From assembly GCA_963971575.1 (NCBI GenBank), contig OZ020624.1, forward strand, positions 11,246,625-11,310,624: 64,000 nucleotides of DNA, given 5' to 3'. Below, piece by piece: positions 55,414 to 64,000 of this stretch. A model generated the notes under the pieces. It did not search any database and was not told where the DNA came from. It worked only from the letters and a program-made list of their open reading frames with translations. This stretch comes from Liopterus haemorrhoidalis (Eukaryota > Arthropoda > Insecta > Coleoptera > Dytiscidae). Positions within the stretch are counted from its first letter, which is position 1; every line of letters starts with the position of its first letter. The position numbers and the translations under genes were made by a program.

Positions 55414-57310
55414 ATGGGACGTTGGCGGGTAATGAGCCAATTAAAATCGCGGTACGTTAATGCTAAAGAAGATATGAAAAAATTATCTAAGTTAGAAGCT
55501 AATTTAGCGTTGTTGATAACATATAAACAGATATTAAAAAATATTGAAGATAAAAAAATCGGTGGTGGTATATTGATATGAAAGAGAAAAAAAATTGGCG
55601 GTTTAATTTGGCAAGATGTGAAGTCTGTATTTAAAAATAAAATAAAAACCGGAATAAAAATAAATAAAAAGGTTTTCAAAGAACCTCAAACATTTTTTGA
55701 TAATGCTAAATTATTATTCATAAATAAAATCAAGCTGGCATTAAAATCATCTGTGTTAAAAGTCAACGCGATATTAAGCTGTGAATTCATATTACTTATG
55801 ACTGAAACCTGTGACATCAAAAGTTTGAATACAGCTAATAAGGTTTTAGATGCGAGCACGGATATTAATTTATGGTATGAGGAAAATATTAAAAACGTTA
55901 TATAAAGAGACTAGAGGATTTCCAAGAAAAAGACTCAGGCACGCTCTCAGGAAAATAAGTTCGATAATCCGATAAGTTCGACAAGATATGTGGAGTTGCC
56001 GGCAGATATAAAGTTGAAAAAAGCTATTGTAAATGTGAAAAATAATCATGTATACTGCTTCAAATATGTAGTTATATGCGCGTTTTATCCAACGCATTCA
56101 CATTCAGACCGCCCATCGTCTTACATCAAATTCTGGAATACCTTGAAATTTGAAGGAATAGAATTCCCGATGAAACTGAAAGATGTATCAAAATTTGAAG
56201 AACAAAATAAATTATGTATCAATGTGTCCACGTTAGAGCGAGCTGAGCGGGTTAAAAAAGTAAAACATGAAGTTGTCCCAGTTCTTTTAACAACCAAAAA
56301 TTATAATAAAACCATTCATCTTTTAATGGTTCATAAACTAATCGGGGGATATAATAAAAACGTGATAAACAACGATGATCAACAAGACAACGAAAATATC
56401 GCCAAGTGTATACGAGAACCGGAAAATCACCCTTTTATGTGGATAAAAAATTTAAGCAGATTATTAAAATCGCAGATGACAAAGTCTAAAAATGCGACAT
56501 AATAATGTAACCGATCACTTTAAAATTGAAAAAACCTTAAATAAGCATTCACTGATTTGTTTCACTCACAATAAGGCGCGAATACAATTACCTAAAGAAG
56601 ATGAAAATATTTAGAAATTTAAAAATTATAAATACAAAGAAAAAGCTCCGTTTATAATATGCGCAGTTATAGAATCGATTCTTGAAAAACTAAATGGAAC
56701 ACAAAACGCGAACACGCAATATGTTCAAAAACATAGAGCTTTTAGTATAGCGTACTATTTCAAATGCTCATATGACGATGAACTATCATACTTTCAAATG
56801 TATTTCGATAATGATTGCATCGATTGGTTTGTCGATCAGCTGCACAAAATCGTTATTAAAGTGTACGGTATTTTGAAGAATGTTGTACCGATGCAACTTT
56901 CAGTGGAATAAGAATTAGATTTTATGAACGCTACAGTGTGTCACATATGCGATGGGAACTTAAAATAAGAAGAAGGTTTTATAAAAATGCGTGACCATTG
57001 TCACATGTCTGGTAGGTTCCGTGGGGCGGTTGACAGAATCTGCAACTTGGATTTTAAAAATACACACGTTATTTCAGTGGTATTCCATAATATAAGTTGC
57101 TACAATGCACATTTTGTAATAAAAAAATTAGCGGCGAGAATATCTGGGGAAGTGTCATTGTTACCGATCAACAAAGAACGGTATAAATCATATACTAAAG
57201 GCGTGCAAAATACAGCAACTCAATTCAGATTTATCGATTCCTTCCGTTTCATGGCTAGTGGTTTAGATAAATTATCGTCTTATTTGAAAGATTCTGAGAA
57301 ATGCATAACT
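55414..57310 (+). pseudogene. Polinton/Maverick-type protein-primed DNA polymerase B, N-terminal relic
   Basis: Frames 55414-55580, 55618-55905, 55990-56502, about 56560-56910 and 56987-57310 read in order along one protein. Recognisable parts: KKIGGG and TDINLWYEENI upstream; LPADIKLKKAIVNVKNN, GIEFPMKLKDVSKFEEQNK and WIKNLSRLL, typical of the N-terminal region of arthropod Polinton-like or adintovirus-like polymerases; a weak exonuclease segment near 56650; then CHICDG...MRDHCHMSGRFRGA, an HNH-like zinc motif; and RFIDSFRFMASGLDKLSSYL. The polymerase palm (YxDTDS region) is absent: homology stops at about 57310. At least five stops or shifts. It is an old, 3'-truncated relic, with no capsid, integrase or ATPase gene nearby. 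Confidence 0.75.
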
Positions 57311-57553
57311 AGACGCCACTGTAATTCTTGTTACGGGGAAGGGCCTAGGAAGAGGTCCAGAGGTCCCTACCGCCGTGAGAGTCGAGAGAAGTGGTGCAAT
57401 TTCCCTCTCGTCTCACCCGTAAACACCTTACCCAAGTTTCGCTCAGTCGGTAGAGGACAATACGGTTCAGCAGTGGAAAGCTGTAGGTGCATTTAACTAT
57501 TTATTCAAGTAAGAAAGCATTTTGTAGATAGTAATAAATAATGTTTTTTTAAG

Positions 57554-58140
57554 GTTGTGAAAGAACTGAAGACAAACGTAAAAAAAAGAGCTCGAGAAAT
57601 TCATATCGAAAATGTAGGAACTGGTGGTGGACCTAAGAGGAAAAGGGACCTGACAGACCTTGAAGAGAGGTTGTTAACCCTTATGTCAAGGGTCATAATA
57701 GAAGGCGCACCAGTGTCTGAAATAGTAGGTCTGGGGCAAGAGGTGATTGAGCCTGTCGATGTAGTTGTTTTGGGCGATGTAGATGAAAATGCGGGAATTA
57801 TGGAAGATGTAAATGCGGATACCATGGTGGTTGAAGAAGAATTACAGGTATATACAAAGTAAATATTTAATCATAAATATGTTTTTACAATATTGAATTT
57901 TAGGAACCAGAACTACCAGTCGTACGTGAGCCTGCAAGAAGAAGAGTGAGGAGAAGACAAGTCCCCACATCAGCAGTAGACACTTTATTAAGGGAGCCAA
58001 ATATTGTATTAAATAATATTGCAACTTCAGTTAATAATGTGTCTACTGCAATAAATACTGTTGGTGCAGGATTGCAGCACATTGCTGCTGTCATGAGAGA
58101 CTTTTTGGACAATAATTATTATTTTTTTTTAGTTTATTAA
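57554..58140 (+). pseudogene. Orphan Myb/SANT-like (NAIF1/zeste-type) gene, C-terminal exons
   Basis: Exon 57554-57847 starts VVKELKTNVKKRAREI and contains VGTGGGPKRKRDLT, the N-KK-AR...TGGGP pattern of transposon-derived Myb/SANT-like proteins. It ends at a CAG/GTATAT donor. Exon 57904-58140 starts EPELPVVREPARRR and ends with an amphipathic helix (NIATSVNNVSTAINTVGAGL). A candidate upstream exon ending at 57508 contains QQWKAVGAFNYLF, but its phase does not match, so I treat the gene as broken. No transposase lies next to it, unlike the other three partner genes here. Confidence 0.55.
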
Positions 58141-58899
58141 TTATACGACTGATTTATTAATAATAAACCTGTGATTTTTAATAGAAGTAGTAATTTAAAT
58201 TTTTCATAGATTAGTTTATAGTCAAATAAGGAGCATATTTTCAAAACGTCTTATCCATTTTTCAAAAGTTTAGAATAACTGCTAAAAACGATTGCATTCA
58301 TAAATTACTTAAATTCACTACTTTTTTTTAAATCAGACTTTTATTTAATGTTTCTAGGTCGGTTATTATGTTTATTATTATTATTAGTTTTTTTCCGAAA
58401 GACGTGACAATAATGTTGCCAATTAAATAAATTTAAAAAATAAAATTGAACAAAAGACGTTTTGGAAATAAGCTCCTTAAATAGTTAAAATGAAATTCAT
58501 TTTGTTAGTTTCTAATTTTAAATATTTAATTTTTTATTACACAAAGGTGTTGTTACCAAAATTATTTAATAAGAATTATTTTTTATTTACTATGAATTAA
58601 TTAAATAACTTTAATATTGTGATTTTTAATGTGATATTTTTACAATAAATAATATGTACACTATACTGTATTTTGTTTATTTATTAACTTCAATAACAAC
58701 ATAATTGTAGAACTCAATTACTTTATTAATTAAACAACCCCAATCAACTCATCTAATGTTTGAGTTTTATGTATTAATCGTTTCTCAAAGCAGCAATTGG
58801 AAGAAAATACTAAAAAAATCAACTATATTTATTATATATTCATAAAATATAATTGAAATTGTTATTTATAAAGTTAATTTTTATTTCTAACACTAAAAT
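58141..58899. other. AT-rich DNA without recognised features
   Basis: Very AT-rich, with homopolymer runs and no ORF of note. Confidence 0.6.
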
Positions 58900-58920
58900 T
58901 ATAGGTAAACGGTTTTTAAA

Positions 58921-59345
58921 TGATACACTTTGTAAAGTTCCACAAAATGTTTCACAAATATCGGTCTGAAATTAAAAAGGCTAAAATAGAAGCGAATTCT
59001 GTTTATGTTAAAACTTCAAATAATATTTCTAAATCTACCTGGAACGTCATCAATGACAACAGACAAACAAAAAAATCAAAATCTATGCCTGAAACAGATA
59101 TCTCCGCCAATGCCTTCAATTACTACTTTACGAATATTTCAAATACCATCTTAAATTTATTGCCAACTAACAATATTTCCCCTCTATCTTATATGGAATC
59201 AATAAGAGTCAACAAAACCTTCTGTTTTACACCTGTCTCACAAATTCAAATGAGAAACGCAATAGATTCTTTAAATAATAGTAAGGTTAGGGACATTTAT
59301 GGCTTAAATGTTGATATAATAAAAACTGTAAAAAATTTAATTATT
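58921..59345 (+). pseudogene. LINE 3 ORF2, linker and RT start
   Basis: KYRSEIKKAKIEANSVYVK, STWNVINDNRQTKKS, NAFNYYFTNISNTILN and RNAIDSLNNSKVRDIYGLNV are the linker between endonuclease and RT and the first RT block in CR1/Daphne-like LINEs. The true sequence ends at KNLII (59345) where the GC-rich repeat begins; the frame runs on into it by chance. Confidence 0.8.
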
Positions 59346-59705
59346 TTGTTGCGGAAGGGGCCCTCAGAAGAAGTCCTCAGGTCCCAACTTTAACACAGAC
59401 CACGGTCTAGCGCAGGAGCGGGGTCGTGATGCCTGATCTCGGCTTGAAGAGCCTCGACGTAACTAAACTGTCTCTGAAAATTAAAGTGGTGAAGGGAGAT
59501 GATGATGATTGCTTAAATAAAAGATTGATCGAAGTTAATTATTTATTACAAACACAAAAGCGGCGAGACATTTATAATTACAGTTGAACAAACAGAAATA
59601 AAACAAATACAAAACCTGAACAAACATAATGAAGAACACAACAATAAAGATAAAGACAAGAACAACAATGTATAAATATATATAGACAGTTTAACGTTGG
59701 AGCTT

Positions 59706-60200
59706 TCAGAAGTCCAGATGTCTTCTCGTGAGGCGAGAAGGAATCTCTGGGTGTGGACTCTGGAGCGGACAGGAATAAGAGGAATGTGCCAGGTGAGGGT
59801 TATGAGCTGGGGAAGACGGCCACGTTGTCGTCGGCGTGATGGTTGCGCGCGCTGGAGACGAGAGCGGAGTATTCGCCGTAGTCTTTCCCAGTAATTGAAT
59901 GAGTTGCCTGCGTAATTTATGTAGGGACTTTTCAATCGGCGAGTCGGAGTTAGTTCTTGTGTAATAGAACGCTAACGGTGAATAAGGCGGTGTAGCGTGC
60001 GGGTTGCTGTGTCGTGCTCGTTCTGCCTTCGGTTTTTCAGGGGTTGGAGGCGGCGACAATATAGAGGGGCGGCGTGATGTTGAGGGGAATGACGGTGGCG
60101 TATCGGGACCGAATAGCTCTGTAAAACGAGTATACGGCTTTTGCGGCAGTCGACGATCTTGGAGGCGGTCGGCTGATGTTGGCGGTCATCTTACGAGCAG
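59706..60200 (-). CDS. Pro/Ser/Thr-rich ORF of copy B
   Basis: The frame is open from about 60200. It contains RFTELFGPDTPPSFPSTS, a PPPTPEKPKAERARHS segment, LRRQLIQLLGK, and ends RRHLDF-stop. The copy A ORF shares ELFG-x2-TP and the R-x-L-D/E-F end. No known domain. The alternative minus frame 59935-59546 is probably a shadow. Start codon not determined. Similarity over only part of the protein, with the rest quickly diverging, is what I would expect of a low-complexity structural protein. Confidence 0.4.
59714..59750. other. Stem-loop over the C-terminal codons of the copy B ORF
   Basis: The outer arms CCAGA (59714-59718) and TCTGG (59746-59750) and inner arms TTCTCG (59723-59728) and CGAGAA (59734-59739) pair. 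It is equivalent in position to 230-252 in copy A, though with a different inner stem. Confidence 0.55.
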
Positions 60201-60576
60201 CGCGTCGTAAAACTGTGTCACGCGTCTGACTTTTGGTGCTGGGGGTGGCTGAGGGGCGGCGGACGTCAGGAAGTGCCGTCAGCGGCTCTGGTGATGGTGA
60301 CTTCGGTGTCGGCGGCGGCGCGAAGATACGTGCCCTGGGGTCGTTGGTGCGGTATAGATGGAGTTGAACGGACCGGGGGACGGCGACGTATGGTGTTTAG
60401 GTCCCCACCAGTCGGAGGCGGTGTCCGTAGATGGCCCTAGCAATGTATCGCGCGTGTGCTTTCTTACCCCGTTTACGCGCCAGCGTTCGGCCGTGATGTT
60501 ACTAGGCGGTGGCGGCGATGTCCGGGGGCGGTGGAAGGTAAGCGCGTGATAGTCGAGGTACGTGGCGAACGGTACG

Positions 60577-60945
60577 CACCGGTTGAACGCACAGCAACGA
60601 GCGTGGCTTCCGCGACGGTTGAAACGCACTTGTTGGTTTCACGAAGGTTGAAACGCACTGGTTGGTTTCGCGAAGGTAGGATGGTTCCGAACCATCGGCG
60701 AAACGCACAGCAGAAAGCGTGGGTTTCGCGATGGTGGGATGGTTGAGAACCACCGGCGAAACGCACTGCAGAAAGCGTGGGTTTCGCGATGACGGCGCGG
60801 TTGAGAACCACCGACGAAACGCACAGCAGAAAGCGTGGGTTTTGCAATGGAACTGACGGCTGAAACGCACCGCAGAAAGCGTGACTTTCAGTGTGATGCG
60901 ACGATTGAAAAACGCACAACAGAAAGCGTGAGTTTTTCAATAGAG
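60577..60945. repeat. Tandem hairpin array with co-varying stems
   Basis: About eight units share a core AAACGCAC...GCAGAAAGCGTG. Units at 60698, 60756 and 60814 are spaced exactly 58 bases, later ones (60860, 60906) about 46. Each unit folds: GCGAAAC with GTTTCGC at 60698 and 60756, CTGAAA with TTTCAG at 60860, and ATTGAAAAAC with GTTTTTCAAT at 60904. Between units a second hairpin is present (GATGGTT-CCG-AACCATC at 60681, GGTT-GAG-AACC later). Earlier units (60619, 60648) have shorter GAAAC/GTTTC stems. Confidence 0.8.
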
Positions 60946-61255
60946 CGAACTTTTATACTTGGAGAGATGTTTTTTAACGAAGAGATGATTTTTAACTGTT
61001 GACAATTGTAAAATTGACCGTTTTTTTATATAATCTTTGGTGACGGAATGTGGTTTATGGCTCTAAGGGTTGTTTGTGATTGGTGGAAACTGTTAAAAAA
61101 CTAAGAACATTGATAACTATAATTGTATCGCGAATTATTTAGATTCGCGGTTATCACAAGATTGCTGATTCACGGAATCCGGCGATGTATAATATAATAG
61201 GTAAAACTCGCGAGTGACGCGCGAAGTGACTCGTAACAGTGAGGCTTGCATCGGC
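60946..61255. other. Outer flank of copy B
   Basis: Non-coding. TTCGCGGTTATCAC and ATTCACGGAATCC near 61143-61183 resemble AATTCGCGGC and CCGTGAATTACGCGG near 1564-1593 in copy A, a further weak link between the copies. Confidence 0.35.
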
Positions 61256-61261
61256 AACAAG

Positions 61262-61810
61262 TCATCCGATCACTAAAATTATTAATATTTGCACAGTTTC
61301 GAGTACCTTCCCCAATTCGCTCAAAACAGCCTCTATCTTACCCTTGCATAAAAAGGGTAACCCAAACGACCCAAATAATTTTCGACCAATTTCTCTCCTC
61401 CCTATTTTTTCTAAAATATTTGAAAAAATTATATATAATCAAATATCAATGTATTTTGAACACAATAATATATTTAATTATGCCCAATTTGGTTTTAGAC
61501 CAAAAAAGTCGACAACCGATGCAACACTGGCCTTCACTAATGAGGTATCGAACGGACTTGAAGCCGGGGATTACTGCCTTTCGACCTCCTTAGACCTGAG
61601 TAAAGCGTTTGACTGTGCCTCCCACGCAATATTGTTGGATAAACTAAAAAAGTATGGTTTTGAAGATGACAGTTGTGCTTTTATAACGTCATATTTAATT
61701 AATCCTGTACAATACGTAAAAATTAATGACATAATATCAGATCCGCTTTATATTAACTGTGGTGTGCCGCATGGCTCAATTTTAGGGCCGCTGTTATTCT
61801 TAATCTATAT
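61262..61810 (+). pseudogene. LINE 3 RT, middle block
   Basis: It has FPNSLKTASILPLHKKGNPN, FRPISLLPIFSKIFEKI, NYAQFGFRPKKSTTDATLA, SLDLSKAFDCASHAILLDKL and GVPHGSILGPLLFLIYI in order, the fingers and palm of a CR1/Daphne-like reverse transcriptase (GVPxGS has H where Q is usual). The block ends at the hAT insertion after LIYI. Confidence 0.88.
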
Positions 61811-62757
61811 CAGGGCTTCTTAAACTGTGGGTGCCGACCCCCCGGAGGGTCGCGAGGCTACTGAAGGGGGGTCGCAAAGATCTGCTAGTTTTGGGTAATT
61901 ATAAATAAATTTTTAGAAGTAGTAAACACGTTACGCACAGACTATAAATATAAATTAAAATCAAATACTCGGTAATATAAAATTGTACATTGTAGGCGCC
62001 GGCAATATTTGTTCCAACCAGTTTGAAGGTATTAAAATACTATTGTAGTTTATAATATAAACTTATAATTAATCATTTGAAGGATCTGGAAGTTCACATA
62101 CAAAACTATTTTCCTAGTGATATCGATAAACAATATTGGATTTGCAACCCATTTGCAATCACAATGCAAGAAATTAATTTCTTGTGTTTAAAAGCACAAG
62201 AAGAATTTACAGAACTATCAAGTGATTCAAGCTTGCGACTCATTGTACCGTTATATGAATTTTGGATAGAAATCAAATAAGAATATCCACTACTATCGGA
62301 AATGGCACTAAACATATTACTACCATTTTGTTCAACGTATTTATGCGAATCAGCCGTTTCCACATTAACATACATAAAATCAAGATATCGTTCAACTTTA
62401 ACAAACGTTGAAAATATATTACGACCTGCAATAACTAAAATTGAGCCTAGATTTAATTATTTATGTAAAAATAAGCAAGCTCATCCGTCACATTAATATT
62501 GTTTGATGTTAATAATATTTGGATGTTGTTATATTTAAGAAAAAAAAAAATATATATTTCTTCTATTAAATATATATTTGAAAAGAATGGGTTCGTATTA
62601 TTTATCCCATACGTTATTGACATTGTAGAATCTACAATGTAGATTTGTCGCAATATACCTACATCTACGGTCAATATTAATTTCATTACATGGTGGGTCG
62701 TTTAAAATTTCCTAGGTTTGAAGGGGGTCGCTATATGAAAAAGTTTAAGAACCCCTG
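61811..62757 (+). mobile_element. 947-bp internally deleted hAT element
   Basis: The ends CAGGGCTTCTTAAACT and, inverted, CAGGGGTTCTTAAACT pair. ATCTATAT is duplicated (61803-61810 and 62758-62765), the 8-bp target size of hAT elements. Removing it restores the LINE LIYINDF frame. It keeps only the C-terminal end of a transposase. Confidence 0.95.
62062..62495 (+). pseudogene. hAT transposase remnant, dimerisation domain
   Basis: KDLEVHIQNYFPSDIDKQYW, a stop at 62278 after FWIEIK, then ALNILLPFCSTYLCESAVS and IKSRYRSTLTNVENILRPA, ending LCKNKQAHPSH-stop. This is the C-terminal hAT dimerisation end of the ZBED/SCAND3-like group. BED finger and catalytic core are missing. Confidence 0.88.
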
Positions 62758-62765
62758 ATCTATAT

Positions 62766-63585
62766 AAATGATTTCCCTTGTTCTATAGACAATTATTCTC
62801 ATTTTTTATATGCTGATGATACAACCATTCTTACTCGATCTCAGTCATATGATGACCTATAACCGAACAATGAAGAAATTATTAATAAAGCACATTCTTG
62901 GTTTCTTACCAACAAATTAAGTCTAAATATTAGTAAAACTAATAATTTACTTATATCTTTAAGAAATAATAATTTCAATAACCCTGCTTCTGTCACTTTC
63001 CTAGGTGTTCAAATAGACTCAACTCTTAAATGGGATAAACACGTATCTGTGTTATCAAGAAAATTATGCAGTACTATATACCTTTTCAGGAATTTAGTGA
63101 ACTGCGTGTCAGTGAATATTTTACGTATTTCTTATTACGCGCTATTCCAGTCCCAGATATCTTACGCTTTACCTGTATGGGGACACAGTCCATCGGCGGA
63201 ACGTATCTTTAAATTGCAAAGACGCGTAATAAGGATAATCGCGGGAGTATCCTATAAAGCAGATTGCAGGGAACATTTTATCAGTCTAAATATAATGACT
63301 CTGCCATCCCTTTATATTTATCAGTGTCTCGTCTACGGATTTAAAAATGTTGCATCGTACAACACAAGAAATAAATCAAAAATCTACCCTGTTTATACTA
63401 GATTATCAAAAACAAGAAATTGTAGCAACTATTACTCAATTAAATTCTTAAATGTGTTACCAACAGAATTCAAATCAAACTCCATAGAAATATTTAAAAA
63501 TAAAATGAAACATTTTCTTATACAGCATCCTTTTTATAAAGTGGAAGATTTTACTAATTTTAATTTTAAGACAGTAAAATGGTAA
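62766..63585 (+). pseudogene. LINE 3 RT, YADD box and C-terminus
   Basis: It has NDFPCSIDNYSHFLYADDTT with an intact YADD, a stop after YDDL (62860), NKLSLNISKTN, VTFLGVQIDSTLKWDKHV, ISYALPVWGHSP, LQRRVIRIIAG, and a conserved tail to KTVKW-stop at 63585. The tail (SYNTRNKSKIYP, NVLPTEFKS) is typical of CR1/Daphne-like ORF2. Only this one lesion is visible in the block. Confidence 0.88.
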
Positions 63586-63829
63586 TTTTTAACTTATAAA
63601 TGTAAATGTGTTTTTGCAAAGTGTTTTTATAAATTTTATTATTGTGTGATCTAAATATGTATTTCTGACTGACTTTATGACACATTATGTGTAATTTTGT
63701 CAATAAATTATTATTTATTTATTTAAAAGCCGTTTACCTATATTCACCAAGTAAAACTATCAACTATTCGAAACACTATAATTATTATAATAAACAAATA
63801 TTCTTAACACAAAAACAAACAAAAGGGGA

Positions 63830-64000
63830 TGTCACAAGACTTCTGGACTAGGTGCTCAACCTGGAAATAGGTTCTGAGAGAAAAGATTTATCCCTGTATG
63901 CCAGCAATAACGCGACTTCTCACTCTTTCCCCTTCTACGTGCCAGTTCTGCCTTCCATCTAGATCTAAACAACAATAAAAGTTTATTTTCCAGTTGTAAG
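63830..64000 (+). repeat. Possible start of an LTR at the window edge
   Basis: A purine tract AAAAGGGGA (63821-63829) is followed by TGTCACAAGAC, and AATAAA lies at 63974-63979. This is the arrangement of a polypurine tract and LTR. No coding sequence precedes it, so it could equally be chance. Confidence 0.3.

Larger units (their letters stand above)
59346..61261 (-). mobile_element. Unclassified GC-rich repeat, copy B, inserted in LINE 3
   Basis: The LINE frame (KNLII) stops at 59345 and resumes HPITKIINICT at 61262, so the 1.9-kb insert is delimited by its host. The first bases TTTGTTGC and the last GCAACAAG form a short inverted repeat. No target duplication is evident. Order on the minus strand: hairpin array, Pro-rich ORF, AT-rich tail containing AATAAA-type signals. 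The 59346-59540 end (GGGGCCCTCAGAAGAAGTCC on) is non-coding. Confidence 0.65.
58921..63721 (+). mobile_element. CR1/Daphne-type LINE, 5' truncated, split twice
   Basis: Three coding blocks (58921-59345, 61262-61810, 62766-63585) read continuously when copy B of the GC-rich repeat (59346-61261) and the hAT element (61811-62757) are removed. The 3' end has AATAAA and an (ATTT)n tail (63700-63725). There is no RNase H. Endonuclease is missing because of 5' truncation. Confidence 0.85.
58904..63738. repeat. Palindromic target site flanking LINE 3
   Basis: GGTAAACGGTTTTTAAA (58904-58920) and its near-inverse (63722-63738, 16 of 17) flank the LINE exactly, with TATA outside each (58900-58903, 63739-63742). 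Sharing TTTAAA, they would rejoin to a 28-base palindrome. Confidence 0.75.

Noticed and set aside
60279..60940. Minus-strand frames with a repeated peptide in the hairpin array
   Set aside because: Several overlapping frames stay open only because the array is GC-rich and repeats with periods of 58 and 46; no start, no known motif, and none extends clearly into the Pro-rich ORF.
58904..63738. A 4.8-kb DNA transposon defined by the inverse flanks
   Set aside because: The interior is LINE sequence from end to end, with the LINE's own 3' tail against one flank, so the flanks are better read as the target site.

Overview
The window is eukaryotic, AT-rich DNA made almost entirely of transposable elements and their relics, and I recognise no host gene in it. 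The mix of element types (R1-type and I-type LINEs, BEL/Pao, an errantivirus with env and an insect-type primer binding site, piggyBac, PIF/Harbinger with MADF or SANT partner genes, hAT, and a Polinton-type polymerase relic) points to an insect or other arthropod. I cannot name the species. There are no operons, Shine-Dalgarno sites, CRISPR arrays, rRNA or tRNA genes.

Layout. 1-1640: one copy (A) of an unclassified GC-rich repeat on the minus strand. 1660-6651: a decayed R1-type LINE (minus). 6800-10000: PIF/Harbinger element 1, a transposase (plus) facing a MADF-type gene (minus), with a small MITE. 10215-15678: piggyBac 1 (minus), split by a 3.8-kb RNase H-bearing LINE (10540-14320, plus) with a 13-bp target duplication. 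15811-17565: a MITE, a core-deleted piggyBac (2) and low-complexity DNA. 17566-20900: Harbinger 2 and its MADF partner, with two MITEs in the partner's intron. 21440-33700: an I-type LINE (minus) split by an apparently intact BEL/Pao retrotransposon (25670-32503). 34046-37640: piggyBac 3 (minus), split by a 5'-truncated Ty3/gypsy element (34152-36762). 37828-40457: a full-length but inactivated piggyBac (4) with TTAA target duplications.

40936-52582: Harbinger 3, with matching terminal inverted repeats, carrying a 7.4-kb errantivirus (43112-50499) between its transposase and its SANT-like partner gene. 53229-54960: piggyBac 5. 55414-57310: N-terminal half of a Polinton-type protein-primed DNA polymerase, decayed. 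57450-58140: an orphan Myb/SANT-like partner gene. 58904-63738: a CR1/Daphne-type LINE sitting in a 28-bp palindrome and split twice, by copy B of the GC-rich repeat (59346-61261) and by a 947-bp internally deleted hAT element with an 8-bp target duplication. The last 170 bases look like the start of an LTR.

The nesting gives relative ages. The BEL element, with two differences between its LTRs and an open 1714-codon frame, is the youngest; the errantivirus and the plus-strand LINE are intermediate; the piggyBac hosts, the R1 LINE and the polymerase relic are old. All five piggyBac copies are on the minus strand and all three Harbinger transposases on the plus strand. The least explained feature is the GC-rich family (copies A and B): both copies keep the same C-terminal codons and a stem-loop there, but each carries its own kind of tandem hairpin array, and in copy B the hairpin arms change together.
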